Positions 23,035-34,627 of a stretch of 64,000 nt of DNA are shown here, in pieces. Under the pieces are notes generated by a model. That model was given only the letters and a program-made list of their open reading frames with translations, was not told the DNA's origin and made no database searches. Numbering within the stretch: the stretch's first letter is position 1; each line of letters starts with the position of its first letter. The translations under genes and the position numbers were made by a program. The stretch covers positions 2,542,001 through 2,606,000 of the forward strand of contig JAFKAC010000004.1 of the NCBI GenBank assembly GCA_025766275.1. The letters run 5' to 3'. The DNA comes from Lactarius indigo. Lineage: Eukaryota; Basidiomycota; Agaricomycetes; Russulales; Russulaceae.

Positions 23035-23552
23035 TGTTACGTTTCGACTAAGAACCCTTACTGTACTGGTTGCAACTACGGCGGTAAGGTAGATTAGTTG
23101 TGGACTTACTTACGGTGATACGGTAGTGCGATAGGCGATTGCGACTGATAGCTGACTGAGCGGTACCTGAATGACTCGATACTAGTACAGGTACTAGTAG
23201 TATTAGTTTTGAGATGTTTCTGCGATATGTTGGACGCTACCTTACTGTGATTCATAGCAGCGCTTGTAAGCCTGCTCAACTTGTATTTATACTGTCTTGG
23301 GAAGACCAAGATACGCCATCTTGGTCTTCTTGAATCGTCACTTGTTTCTCTCCTCTCTTCTTCTATCTCTTTCAGAAACGTCTTGTGTCCAACTCCAATT
23401 GTGACAAGTATAAACCAGCAAGACTTGCCAGTGTACCTTCATGTATTCACTAAGGCAAGAACACGGACCTTCGTGTCGTCGTGTCGAGACTATCGCTAAG
23501 TTGTTATCGCCGCATCACGCTCAAGTCGAGCTAACATCGTGACAACATTACA
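23035..23552 (+). repeat. 3' LTR of E
   Basis: 518 bp, the same length as the 5' LTR, with differences only at CpG sites. At one site the 5' copy reads TG and the 3' copy CA (tctgatt versus tccaatt), implying CG in the ancestor and independent decay of each copy. Confidence 0.95.
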
Positions 23553-23557
23553 AGTAG

Positions 23558-23820
23558 TGTGGAAACATTGAACAAGAATCACTTTGAGTATGATGTGCAG
23601 GTTTGGTGATCACACAGAGTCTGGCAGTAGACAATTAGAACAGAAAGAAGCAGATGATGATGATTTCAAGACACCAAGACTGAGGAGTTATATACATGAG
23701 AGACAAGCCACAGGACACAGAGACAATACAAGTACAATAATGTAGACAGAGATGGATGGGACAATGCAGACAGGGACAATAAGGTGTGCAGACAAACACA
23801 AAGGCAGGTACCAAGACTGA
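23558..23820 (-). other. LTR-like remnant next to E
   Basis: Not coding. A minus-strand TATATAACTCC at about 23690 suggests a promoter-bearing LTR piece. It seems to continue left of E at about 15651-15695, so E landed inside it. Ends and TSD could not be set. Confidence 0.35.
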
Positions 23821-24336
23821 TGTTGTTATGATCTGACGCTTCAGACCTCAGTCACAGTATGTTTCTACCTTGCCTTTCCCCTTTTGTACTATACCTTGTT
23901 ACCAAAGGAGCTACTGCTGCTAGTGGTGCTGTTTCCTTTGATCCGAATATCTCCTTGTTCTGTTTGGTCTCTTTGATATTGTGTGGACTTGTGTTCATGT
24001 TGTTTGGAACCTTGTCCTATATAAACCTGTACCATAGACCATAGGAAGCCAGACTTGGCTTCGTTTGCAATCTAGCAACCTTGCCTTCATACTTTGGTGT
24101 GACCTTGCTCTATCCCCCTCCTCTTGTGCATCCCCTATCTCAGTCCTTAACCAGGACACTCTGAAGTCTTTGCAGTTGAACTATATCAACGCGTCACACC
24201 TGTTATACTCTGTGCACTAGCAAGATCAAGTGTAGAGAAGTGTTAGACACTTCGGACAAGGAGTCCTACATTACAGAGTAGTGCTGCACCTTGTGCCACA
24301 CTTTGGCCACTTGTATTTCATAGCAATAAGACAACA
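23821..24336 (+). mobile_element. Solo LTR-like insertion in copia-2 gag
   Basis: 516 bp from TGTTGTTATG to AAGACAACA, with TATATAAA at 24018-24025. 34-35 nt later there is a start region with an inverted repeat (GAAGCC / GGCTTC), the same geometry as the gypsy LTRs. Flanks (actga and gacgt) are not a clear TSD, so the limits are tentative. Confidence 0.5.
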
Positions 24337-24784
24337 GACGTCTTTGCTTGATACTTGTGTGATTTAGAACCTCCAGAACCCACGCCCCTGCTAGGGCATA
24401 ACAGATGTGGCTGAGTCATTGTGGTGTATGGACATGCCAATTGGTGGTGGTTTGGCATCATTGCACATGCAGTGTGGATGTGGACCTTACAGCAAGCTTC
24501 TTCCAACACTATGTGTGCAATTATTTTGGTGTGCTTGAGTGCAGAGGGGGTGCTGCTGGCGAGGATGGTTGAGGCCAACACCTCATAAGAGGGTGGCAGT
24601 GCATGGAGGAGAATGAGACAAAATTAAGTGTCAGTGACACCCATTTGTGCATTGGAGAGGGCAACCCTAAGCTCATTGAGCTTGGCCAACTGAGAGGCCA
24701 TGGGTGTGGAGTTGTCGAGGTGGGCTTGAGTTATCTGAATCCACAAATTAAAGATGGTGGTGTTGAAGCGCAGAACTAATGAGC
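24337..24784 (-). pseudogene. gag: copia-2 gag, C-terminal half
   Basis: The minus-strand frame carries FNLWIQITQAHLDN, then LLHALPPSYEVLASTIL and AHIVLEE, the helical core of copia Gag. It is separated from the N-terminal part by an LTR-like insertion (24785-25290) and from the knuckle and protease (15300-15540) by E and LTR-like pieces. One TGA lies near 24626. Confidence 0.75.
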
Positions 24785-25290
24785 AAGGTGATAAGCTGGG
24801 TAAGCTAGGGGGACAAGTTAACTTCAGAGGTGAAGGGAACTCTGTTACAACTGCATACCTAGGGGGACAAGTTACTATAGAATGTCCATAAGCAAAGGTA
24901 ATAAGAGAAGTAAAGAGGAGGGACTCACACTTCAGAGGTGAAGGGAACTCTGAAGTGTAAAGGCGAAAACAGCAGTCCTTATATACAGGATGCTTAGATA
25001 ATAATGGTCTGTGCGCACTGGTGACCCAAACACAATACAGGTGGTCTGTGTGCCAGAGGGAGAAATCCTATTGGATAGCAGAGAACAATAGCTGCCTAAA
25101 GCAGACAATGCCAGTATCTTAACAATAGAAAGAACAATAAGAACCATAGATGGTTCTAACAATAAAGATAAACAAAAGCAGTCTGTAAGAGTCCAGAGTG
25201 TCCATAAGTCCATAAGGGACAGATACTGTATATAGTATGTGGGCTGACTCAATCAGATCCTATGAGACATGTGACTTTAACAGTCACATC
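24785..25290 (-). mobile_element. LTR-like insertion within copia-2 gag
   Basis: Contains TGTTA...TAACA ends (24843-25282) and a minus-strand TATATAAGG (24985-24977). A 22-bp block, cttcagaggtgaagggaactct, occurs twice (about 24821 and 24932), recalling the R-block duplication of LTR-A and G. No TSD found; the exact limits are unsure. Confidence 0.45.
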
Positions 25291-25724
25291 TCAAGAGGTG
25301 GTGCTGCCTGAAGCACCCCCATACACATCCTGCAGCTTGGCCCACTTGTCTTTGAAAGTGGGGTAGGCAGTGTTGTCTGCCACAAGTGAGTAGACATCTG
25401 GTTTGAGGTAAAGGTGGAGGTATGCCTTGGAATGATGCTGGATAGAGTCCCACTCATCGGCAGTGATGCCAGATGGGGATGTGTCCAGAGTGAACACATC
25501 CTCAGCCTCATGCAGTGTGAGGATAGCTTCAATGGTACCAGACCATCCGTTCCAACCGGTTCCATCAAACTGTGTGAGGTGAATGCCAGATGGCATATCA
25601 AAGGTTGTGGTGTGGGCATTGGAAAGTTGCCCAGAGGTGTGGATGCAGAAGCAGGGGGGAGCAAGCCACCTGCAGAGCCACTGGTGGAAACACCAGCAGC
25701 AGGGGTAGTGGTAGAGCCAGACAT
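25291..25724 (-). pseudogene. gag: copia-2 gag, N-terminal part
   Basis: ATG at 25724 opens a Ser/Thr/Ala-rich start; after a one-base frameshift near 25595 the frame continues with LTQFDGTGWNGWSGTIEA and KWAKLQDVYGGASG, typical of the copia Gag N-terminus. The downstream frame resumes at 24784. Confidence 0.75.
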
Positions 25725-25841
25725 TGGGATGATTTATCTATTGCTGAGGAGCAGTCAGCAACAGTGCTTCATAGTTGCAAGGCAAGGATATAGGGGATAC
25801 CACTCCTGTCTGTGATTCTGTAAGGCCAGAATGATAACACA
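25725..25841 (-). other. copia-2 leader with a weak PBS-like site
   Basis: Minus-strand TGGTATC (25802-25796) equals the first seven bases of the common copia PBS complementary to initiator Met-tRNA, but the match stops there. D is inserted just upstream, so the copia-2 5' LTR, if present, would continue at 60927. No LTR pair confirms this. Confidence 0.3.
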
Positions 25842-25846
25842 TCCTG

Positions 25847-26341
25847 TGTTACGCTTCACAGGTGTTAGTCCAACTTGGACTTGTGACAGCATAAACGACT
25901 TAGCAAGTAACAGGCAAATGGGGACTTTGTGTCAACCCAATGCAAGCTGAACAGGGGCTCAATAGCACACAACCACCGCAAAGGTAGTAAAGAAGCTCAA
26001 CCCTTGGTAAGTCAAAGTGGGAGCACTCGTAGCCCAAGGCTAAGGCAGACAAGAGATGATTTCAGAGAGTGGATTGAAGAAGACCAAGATGGGGACTCTT
26101 GGTCTTCTACAACTACTACTTATACAGGTACACGCAGGCTTTAAAGTGCTGCTAGAACAGTAAGGAACCAATAGCACAACTAGCTCAAACCCTAGTACAG
26201 CTATCCTAGGAATGAATCATATAGAACCTACTAGAACTGCTGACTGATATGCGTAATTGTCCATGACTAATACTGAGTTGGACCATAGTCATAACTGGCC
26301 ATGAGTTATCCACAACATGTGGTAAAGTCCATACTGTAACA
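25847..26341 (-). repeat. 3' LTR of D
   Basis: TGTTACGC to ACTGTAACA. It contains GAAGACCAAGAT and a partner arm like the E LTR. On the minus strand it is preceded by the purine tract AAAGGGGGTGA (26342-26352). Confidence 0.9.
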
Positions 26342-26373
26342 TCACCCCCTTTCCAGGAGTGAGGCCCACCTCA

Positions 26374-26774
26374 CTAATCTGCCTTTGATTCCTGCCTCAT
26401 CCGCTCCGCTTCATCCTCCATGTGCTCCAGTATGTTTGCCCACTCCAGATGATAAATTCTCACCTTCTTGTCATCTGTTGCCATGTACTTCTCCTCCTGA
26501 AGCCACCTGGTCCACTTCTCCAATTGATCTTCTGTGAAAGCCACCTGTTGATAGCAGCACAGTTCTTGGATGAGGGTGACATCCCCGATACACTCAAGTA
26601 AGAGGTCAGTGGGGTGTTGGTCATGAAGCATGAAATACTCTTTGTGGGGGATGATGGCGTGGTTATGTTTGGGGAGGTGTGGCATGGTGTAGAGGGGCTT
26701 GCTGTAGAGGAAACCCAACCCCAGAGCTAATCCGAGTATGAAGGGGTCTCCTGCTCGGACAACCTGTACATGAG
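26374..26774 (-). pseudogene. D pol tail, C-terminal end
   Basis: The frame carries VVRAGDPFILGLALGLGF then LYSKPLYTMPHLPK and a helical end. This aligns with the E tail (GGADPLILGVILG ... YGKPFYAKPHV). It ends at TGA 26374. The N-terminal side was cut off by LTR-A copy 2. Confidence 0.7.
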
Positions 26775-26779
26775 ATGCC

Positions 26780-27343
26780 TGTTGATAAGTGACCCACATG
26801 CACTTAGCAGCTCGTACGGACCAGACTTGCAGCATGGACTGCTTTAGATTAGATTAATTGGACTTGTAGATTACATAGACTTGATCTGTACAATCTAGCA
26901 CTTATCATTGCATCATGTATGACATCACTATACAATGACATCATATAGACTACTCTGGACTATTCATTGTACTCTATCCTTTGTTCTCCTTTTAGCATTA
27001 TGTTTATTGTGATGTCACTATGATATCATCCTTGTCTGGACTCTCTTTGTTCTAGTATGCCTTGTTCCCTTTGCACACACTCCTTTGTCCTGTTGTAGAA
27101 CAATGCATCCCTTGTACTCTGTGACTCTATGTTACATCCCTTGTAGTAGTGTCACTCATGTAAACAGTATAAGTAGTGTACCATGTATGCCCTGGACCAC
27201 ATCAGTTCTCACTCTGTTGTGTGCCAGACTTCCTTGCTTCACTTGCAACTCACCCTGTCCACCTCTGCTTCCAGCCACTCCTCATATCTCACCACAGTAC
27301 TTTGTCCCACTGTGAGTATGTCCTCTTAGTGTGCTGTTCATTG
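26780..27343 (+). mobile_element. Solo LTR-A copy 2 in D
   Basis: TSD ATGCC at 26775-26779 and 27344-27348. The 3' end reads TTCATTG where other copies have TTCATCA. It has a single R-start block (no intron-like insert). Confidence 0.9.
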
Positions 27344-27348
27344 ATGCC

Positions 27349-28293
27349 TGTACTGTTTGTCCATGGGGGAGCTTGATCAGGAATGGAATGTAATTGGGTC
27401 CTCGATTGACCTGGAACCCTTCAGGGACAACTGCTCTGGTTGCTGGGTCTTATTCACCCATTGGTGTGTAACAAGCTGCCTGTGCCATGGCAACTTGCCC
27501 ATGGTGCAAGGGGTTTTCTGAGGTGTCGATGAGGAAGGGAGTGGCTGAAGGGTCTTCAGTGTAGTATTCATATTCAAGGAATGCATGCCTGAGGGGGTAG
27601 TGGTCTTGAATGTTGTCTTCATCCTCAGCTTCATCCAATACTCCTTCCTCTCCATCCTCATCTTGTGTCAGCAGGCAGCAATATGCAGTTGCTCATGCTG
27701 CCACTGCGTTGCTGTCTCCTTCCATTCTTGCTCATACTTCTTCATAGTGTTTGGTGGTTTCACTGTGTGAGACAGCTGCTTGAAGCCAAAAAAGCTCATC
27801 TTCAGTGATGAAGACTTTGGGCTCACTGGTGTCAGGGTTGGTAAGGGCATACATTGGTGGAGGTGTTGGTTGAGTTGCTGCTGGATCATTGTTGACAGTT
27901 CCCTGTATGGGCATAGGGAATTGTTGCAGTGTCATGTGCAATTCTTCAGCATTGATAGGCCCATCTTCCTCATGCTGCATGGTGGTACTGCTGGTGGTGG
28001 TGATTCCAACAGACATGGTGTTGTTGGTGGAGTCAGGGTTAACAAGCATGGTGAAGGAGTTGTTGACAAGGGAAGAGAGGAGAGCAAGCTGTTCATTGTG
28101 TCGAGTAGAAGACATATAGTGAAGGAGTGATGGGGACTTATCACAACTGAGGGCAGTCCTTATATGCACTTCTCTGTTGGGGTTTGATTGTTTGAATGTC
28201 TGCATGGCTTCATTGGCAAAGACATCATCCTTATCAACCCACTGATCACCTGAGTCTGGGTAGCCCTTCCATTTAATAAGATACTGTAATCAA
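27349..28293 (-). pseudogene. D pol region between chromodomain and tail core
   Basis: The minus-strand frame continues from the chromodomain (YLIKWKGYPDSGDQW) through a low-complexity Ser/Thr/Pro and Gln-rich region to the position of LTR-A copy 2. TGA interruptions, and a frame change near 27730, mark decay. It matches the variable region between chromodomain and tail core in E. Confidence 0.6.
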
Positions 28294-31200
28294 CATCTTC
28301 TGCCAGATTGCTGAGAGTTCAGAATCTTCTCAACCTCATATTCTTCTTCATTATCTACCAGATCTGGTGGTGGGTGCTTGTAGTTTGGTCCATGTGTGGG
28401 TGTCTCATGATAAGGTGTGAGAAGATCTATGTGGAAGACATTGTGGATGCTCCACTGTGTGGGAAGTTCAAGGCAATAGTTGACAGGGGACATCACCTGA
28501 ACAACCTTAAAAGGTCCATGGTGTTTAGCAGCTAGTTTTGTGGTTGGTTGATGGGTACATAGGTGGTGCCCTTCAAGCCACATGAGGTCTCCTTCTTTGA
28601 ACTTGGGCATATCTTTATGTTTAACCCATGACTTTTGTGCTCAGAACATACAGGAGAAGGCACATTGTCATGCCTGTTTGAACTGGTCTAACTGTAGGGA
28701 GACTTGTGGGATAGGAGATGGCCTATCAATCCAATCAGTGCAAGGGTTGAACCCTGATAAGAGAAAGAAGGGTGACTCCTGTATGGTCTCATTGGGCCAA
28801 TTGTTATGCATAAATTCTGCCATTGGTAGATAACAAACCCAGTCATCTTGTCGTTCATTTACCCAGAATTGAAGGTATTGTTCCAGCCACTGATTCATCC
28901 TTTCTGATTGGCCATCAGTGCAAGGGTGATATGCTGTTGAGATATTCCAGCTGATGCCAAGGATTTTGCATATCTCCCACATGAACTTTGATGCAAAGCA
29001 GGGATCTCAGTCACTGATAACACACAAGGGGAGTCCAAATCAGGGAAAGACATGGGAAATGTACAAAGCAGCCATGCCTTCTGCCAATATCTCTTCATTA
29101 CAAGGGATAAAGACTGCTGTTTTCATACAGTCATGATCTGTCACTGTTAGGATGGAGTTGTAGCCACATGATATGGGAAGATTAGTAATAAAGTCCACTG
29201 CAATAGTCTCAAATGGCAGGGCTTCTGGTTTGGGATAAATGGGTTGTAGTGGTGCTTTGATAGGATGGTGATTGACTTTGTGCCGCTGGCACTCTGCACA
29301 ACCCTTGACATAGTCCATGATATTGTTCTTCATTTGCAGCCACCAGTAGTGCCATTCTGTAAGTTATATGGTACATTTGATACCAGGATGACCATAGATG
29401 GGGGAATCGTGATGTGCTGCAATGATGGTACATTTGTCATGGATGCTGCCAGTTACAACGCAGTGTCCATCTTTATACCAGGTCCCTTCAATGTCTTTAA
29501 GTCTATGAACATTGATCCAAGGCCATAACTTAGCTTTGTCTTGCTTGTAAATGGGATGTGCAGGTGTCATCTCTGTGGGCAGGATCTCCAGTCTCCAGTG
29601 TTTGTTATGAGGTTCTTCTTGCAGTGTAGTTGCACATGCAAACACCCGTTCCAGCAGTACTACAATTCCTTCATTGTTGTTCTCCCCTTGGTCATAGTCA
29701 GGCCTTCAAGAGAGAGAGTCAGTGTGTCCATTAGATGTTCCCTTAATATGGTGAATTTCAAAATTGTATTCTGACAGTTTGAGTACTTTCCTAGCCACAC
29801 ATTAGCTGATCTTCTGTGGTGATTTCCAATATTGCAGGTTTAGGTGGTCAGAAAAGACTTTGATTTTGTGAGGGGATCCAGCGAGTAGGGGTCTCCAGTG
29901 ATGAAAAGCATTAACAATGGCCAGGAGTTCAAGGTCATAGATGTCGTAATTGCATTCAGCTTTGTTGAGGGTGGATGAGTAGTAACCAATAGGAGTAACC
30001 TTTAGGATGTCGCTTGCTGTCTGCTTTGCATTGTAGAGTTACTGCACCCGTAGAAAACCCAGATGTGTCCACTTCAAGCTCAAATTGTTGTGTTAGATCA
30101 GGATGAGCAAGTACTGGTTCACTGGTGATGAGGTGTTTGAGCTCCTGGAATGCATTTTCCTCCTCTGTACCCCAATGCCATTTGACATTTTTATGTGTTA
30201 GTTTGTTGAGGGGGTGTGCTTTAGTAGCAAAACTGTGGATGAATGGTTGGTAAAAATTGCAGAATCCAAGGAAGGAGCAAACATCCTTAACTTTAGTTGG
30301 TGTAGGCCAATCTTTTATGCCAGAAATTTTGACAGGGTCCATGTGTGTCACCCCCTTTTCAAGGATTACCCCCAGGTAATCCATGTGTGGAGAGTGGAAA
30401 AATCCATTTCTCAAGCTTGTAATAGAGATTGTGTTCCATGGATACGTGGAGTATGTCTTTAACCACTTTGATATGATCTTGTAATGAATATTGAAGACCT
30501 GTAGCAATGCTGATGTCATCCATATACACCCATATGATGGTGCCACATGCTTTGTGTTTGGCCATGATGTCTCTGAGGATGAAATTCATCATAGTCTGAA
30601 ATGTTGCCAGAGAATTGGTTAGGCCAAAAAACATCACTGTTGGTTCAAATAGTCCATAACACATTTTAAATGCTGCTTTCTCTTTGTTGCCCTCTTTGAT
30701 GCATACATTGTTATACCCCCATCTAACATTGAACTTGGTGTAGATGTGGGCATTGCTGAGATCAGTAATAAGGTCAGAGATGAGGGGGAGGGGATATTGA
30801 TTGTGAATGGTGACAGTGTTGATTTTCTGGTAAGCCTGCATGGGGCATAGCTTCCCATCCTTCTTTTTGATGAAGAAGAAAGATGAGGCATATGGGGATT
30901 TAGAGGGTCGTATATAACCTTTCTTTAGTTGTTCATCTATCCATTCTCATAGTTTCTTATCCTCTTCTTGCATCATGGGGTATAATTTGCAATCAATTGC
31001 ATCAGCTGTTCCGGGTTTAAATTCAATAGCGTGATCCCAGGGCCTGCTGAGAGGGAACCTGTCCAAGGCCTCTTCACTGAAGAAATGTGCAAATTCTTGA
31101 TACTCTAGGGGTAGTTCCACTTTTGTGGTGTATTGTTGCGCCACAATAGCAAGATCAGTGGCAGTTGCCCTGATCCAACATTCTTTTTTGAATTGTTGTT

Positions 31201-31553
31201 GTTGTTTGTCAGTGATAACACAAGAGTGTATGACTTTGTAGTTGTCCTGTACAGAAGTGGCTGCCACAACCAGTGAAATTCATTCTACTTGGGGATTTAT
31301 GGACCAGATAATGATAGGGAGCATTCCTTCATGTATGACCACTTGGGACCATTTGATTTGAGGGTCATATGTTGCAAGCCAGGGGTACCCCAGTACTATG
31401 TCTTCATTCCCTATATTGGTGATAAGGAAGCACATTTCTTTATTAATGCCTTTAGTTCAAACATCAATGTCAATATAATGGGTGATACACCCAGCTTTGT
31501 TTTCTGTGTTGTCAATATTCCATATTTTCTTTGGGACATCAAGTTGCTTGCTA
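28290..31553 (-). pseudogene. pol: pol of D: RT-RNaseH-IN-chromodomain, decayed
   Basis: Reading down: post-protease region with VLGYPWLA, RT with FFFIKKKDGKL and YMDD (about 30515), RNase H with ELEVDTSGFSTGAV, HHCC finger, IN with VDFITNLP and AYHPCTDGQSE, and chromodomain start EEEYEVEKIL (about 28330). Frameshifts near 30420 and 30015 and many TGA stops are present. Closest in this window to E. Confidence 0.8.
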
Positions 31554-31558
31554 CCAAA

Positions 31559-32096
31559 TGTTGATAAGTGACCCTTGTGCACTTAGCAGCTCATATGGAC
31601 CAGACTTGCAGCATGGACTGCTTTAGATTAGATATACAGGACATGTAAATTAGATATTTGATCTGTACAATCTTGGATGCCTTGTATTTACTTATCTATG
31701 ACATCATGTGGACCCCTCTGGACCTGTCATTGTACTGTGCCTTTGTTCTCTCTTCAGTTCTATCCTTATTGTGATGTCATATCATTTCAGTCTGGACTCT
31801 CTTTGTTTTCATGCTCCTTGTTCTCCATTTGTACATTCCTTTTGTCCACATGTAGAACAACATCTCTTGTACTATGTGACCCTATGTTACATCCTTGTAG
31901 TAGTGTCACACCTGTAAACAGTATAAGTAGTGTACCATGTATGCTCCTGGTCCACATCAGTTCTCACTGCTTGTGTGCCAGACTACTTTGCTTCTCTGCA
32001 ACTTACCCTGTCAACCTCTGCTTCCAGCCACCCACTGTATCTCACCACAGTCTACTTTGTCACTGTGAGTATGGTCCCTATGTGTGCTGTTCATCA
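31559..32096 (+). mobile_element. Solo LTR-A copy 3 in D pol
   Basis: 538 bp, TGTTGATAAG to CTGTTCATCA, TSD CCAAA at 31554-31558 and 32097-32101. Single R-start block. Confidence 0.95.
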
Positions 32097-32101
32097 CCAA
32101 A

Positions 32102-32205
32102 CCCCATCCTTTTGACAAAGGAGGGTCTCGTGAAGCAGTGTGTTGCCCCTGAGTCGACTAGTGCTTGTATGTCAGCCATTGCGTAACTGGTGCAAATTGA
32201 TAGTG
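32102..32205 (-). pseudogene. D protease fragment
   Basis: Minus-strand frame with ALVDSGATHCFTRP, the aspartic protease active-site loop, isolated between LTR-A copies 3 and 4. Confidence 0.8.
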
Positions 32206-32452
32206 GAACTTGTTGATAAGTGACCCACATGCACTTAGCAGCTCATACAGACCGGACTTGCAGCATGGACTGCTTTAGATTAGATTAATTGGACTTGTAG
32301 ATTACATAGATTTGATCTGTACAATCTAGCACTTATCATTGTGTCATGTATGACATCACTGTACAATGACATCATGTAGACTACTCTGGACTCCTCATTG
32401 TACTTTTATCCTTGTTCTCTTTACAGCATTATCTTTATTGTGATGTCACTAT

Positions 32453-32896
32453 TGTAACGCCACCATGGCATTAGCTTGACTTGAGCTTGATGAAGGCACA
32501 ATCACTTAGCTAAGCATGTCACAAGACGTATGGCTCAAAGGCAAAGTCAGATGCTTGCAGGCACTGTTAGAACAGAGACACTCTGATAGCAAGTCTCGAC
32601 TCATAGAGGAGAATAGAAGTGATGATTGAAGAAGACCAAGATGCCCAATCTTGGTCTCCGCAGCACATCTTAAATACAACAAGAAAGCAGGCTTTGAAGT
32701 GCCACTGGTAAACATCCTATGTATCACATAAAGAACTCAAACCCTAGTACTACTACTATGTGGTTTGGAAAGTTCACAAAGCTGATCCACTACTACTCCA
32801 TGCATGTGACTAACCTGCTGACTGAGTCCATGACTAATGCTACCTTACTATCGTAGTCACAACCATTATAGTAAGGGTCTGAGTCAAAATGTAACA
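32453..32896 (-). mobile_element. Solo LTR of the D/E family inside LTR-A copy 4
   Basis: 444 bp, TGTAACGCC to ATGTAACA, TSD ACTAT (32448-32452 and 32897-32901). It has minus-strand TATTTAAG and, 34 nt on, ATCTTGGTCTT, the same self-primer sequence as D and E. Confidence 0.95.
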
Positions 32897-33172
32897 ACTA
32901 TGATATCATTTAGTTCTGGACTCTTCTTGTTCTCCTTCTCTTTGTTCCCAAAGTGTCCACTCCTTTGTCCCTTTGTAGAACAATACTGTCTTTGTATTCT
33001 GTGACTAGTGTTACTAGCATTGTACTATTGTCACCCTCTGTAGGAGTATAAGTAGAGTACCATGTATGCTCCTGGTCCACATCAGTTCTCTCACTGTTGT
33101 GTGCCAGTAAGCTCCCTCCCTTCCAATATCATCAGTTATCTCACTGTTGTGTGCCAGACACTATCTCTGCTT

Positions 33173-33744
33173 TGTTGATAAGTGACCTGTGCGCACTTAG
33201 CGGCTCTAATGGACTCATAGATAACGGACTACAGTAGATTAGATTATTTTGATCTGTACAATCTGGACTATGACATCACATGTATATGACATCATTTGGA
33301 CTGTTCCGGACTTACTATTGTACTACGTTTCTTTGTTCAACTTTTGTTCTTATCTTTATTATGATGTCATTATGATATCATCCTGCTCTGGACTCTTCTT
33401 GTTCTCTACGCCTTGTTCTCTCTATATCCATTCCTTTGTGTCCTGTATAGAACAATGCGTCTTGTATTCTGTGACTGGGTGTTACTCACCTTGTAGTACT
33501 GTCACTCCCTGTATGAGTATAAGTAGAGTACCATGTACGCTCCTGGTCCACATCAGTTCCTCACTGTTGTGTGCCAGGTATGTCTTCCCCTCTCTAATGT
33601 ATTATCAGTTCCTCACTGTTGTGTGCCAGACACCCTCTGCTTCACTGCTTGACATTCCCCTCTGCTGCTAACCAGCTTGCCACTAGTATCTCACCACAGA
33701 CTCTTTGCCTCTGTGAGTACTGGTTATGTCTTTGCTGTTCATCA
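33173..33744 (+). mobile_element. LTR-A copy 5 inside copy 4
   Basis: 572 bp, TSD TGCTT (33168-33172 and 33745-33749). It has the duplicated R-start block separated by a GTATGT-led insert. Confidence 0.95.
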
Positions 33745-33861
33745 TGCTTCACTACAAGACTTCCCTGTTGCTGCTTCAAGCACCCTTTCCCTTTGCATAT
33801 CTCACCACAGTACTTTGTCCCACTATGAGTATGGTCTCAACTTGTGCTGTTCATCAGAACT

Positions 33862-34053
33862 CTCATAGAACAATAGTGAGTCATGATTACACTGTTACAA
33901 TTAACTGCCCTCACCCAGGCCAATGGGTTCAGGTGTCCTGAAAACCCTCCTTTTTCCACAATTGTTGGAGGATAATGTCCTTTACATCATCTGATTCTCC
34001 TGCTACTCCATTAAGCCAGTTGTTGGCGCACTGTTGTGGCAGTGCTTCTTGAA
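33862..34053 (-). pseudogene. D gag-pol junction
   Basis: Minus strand aligns base for base with the E junction: KDIILQQLWKKEGFQD then TGA, with the pol frame overlapping. The slippery region here reads TGG AAA AAG, versus G GGA AAA in E. Confidence 0.65.
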
Positions 34054-34058
34054 CTGCT

Positions 34059-34622
34059 TGATGAACAGCACAGACAGATCCAGTACTCACAGTGACAAAG
34101 GATACTGTGGTGAGATACTAGATGCAGCTGGTAAGCAGCAGAGGGGACTGTCAAGTAAGTGAAGCAAAGGTGTTCTGGCACACAGAGCAGTGAGGAACTG
34201 ATGTGGGCCAGGAGTGTACATGATACACTACTTATACTGTTTACAGGGGTGACACTAATACAAGGAGTGTAACATAGTGTCACAGAGTACAAGGGATATT
34301 GTTCTACATGTGGGACAAGAGGAATACACAAATGGAGAACAAGGAGCACAGAACAAAAGAAAGTCCAGACTGAAATGATATAATAATGACATCACAATAA
34401 AGATAGAACTAAACAAAGAACAAGGGTGTAGTACAATGACAGGTCCAGAGGAGTCCACATGATGTCATAGTACAGTGGTGTCATAGATAAGTAAATACAT
34501 GGCATTCAAGATTGTACAGATCAATATCTAATCTACATGTCCTGTATATCTAATCTAGAGCAGTCCATGCTGCAAGTCTGGTCCATATGAGCCACTAAGT
34601 GCACAAGGGTCATTTATCAACA
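34059..34622 (-). mobile_element. Solo LTR-A copy 6 in D
   Basis: 564 bp in minus orientation. Its 5-bp flanks are CTGCT (34054-34058) and CCACT (34623-34627). Both derive from CCGCT by one CpG transition each, so I read them as a decayed TSD. Single R-start block. Confidence 0.85.
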
Positions 34623-34627
34623 CCACT

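Larger units (their letters stand above)
15696..23552 (+). mobile_element. Ty3/gypsy chromodomain retrotransposon E
   Basis: A complete 7,857-bp element with 518-bp LTRs and the exact TSD AGTAG (15691-15695 and 23553-23557). It is inserted in the gag end of copia-2 or an LTR-like piece within it. Order: LTR, self-priming PBS, gag, -1 shift, pol with chromodomain and tail, PPT, LTR. I count 15 differences between the LTRs, all CG versus TG or CA. In-frame stops in gag and pol are TGA at positions consistent with CGA. Confidence 0.95.
32211..33856 (+). mobile_element. LTR-A copy 4, itself hit by two further LTRs
   Basis: Outer LTR-A with TSD GAACT (32206-32210 and 33857-33861). It contains a D/E-like solo LTR (32453-32896) and a second LTR-A (33173-33744). 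Without them it is about 620 bp. It has the duplicated R-start block with a GTAAGC insert (near 33105). Confidence 0.9.

Noticed and set aside
15696..23552. RIP as the cause of the C-to-T changes
   Set aside because: The changes I can see lie at CpG, including noncoding sites, whereas classical ascomycete RIP prefers CpA. Methylation-linked deamination fits better.
25796..25802. Initiator-tRNA PBS for copia-2
   Set aside because: Only seven bases match, too few to claim a PBS; recorded only as a weak site.
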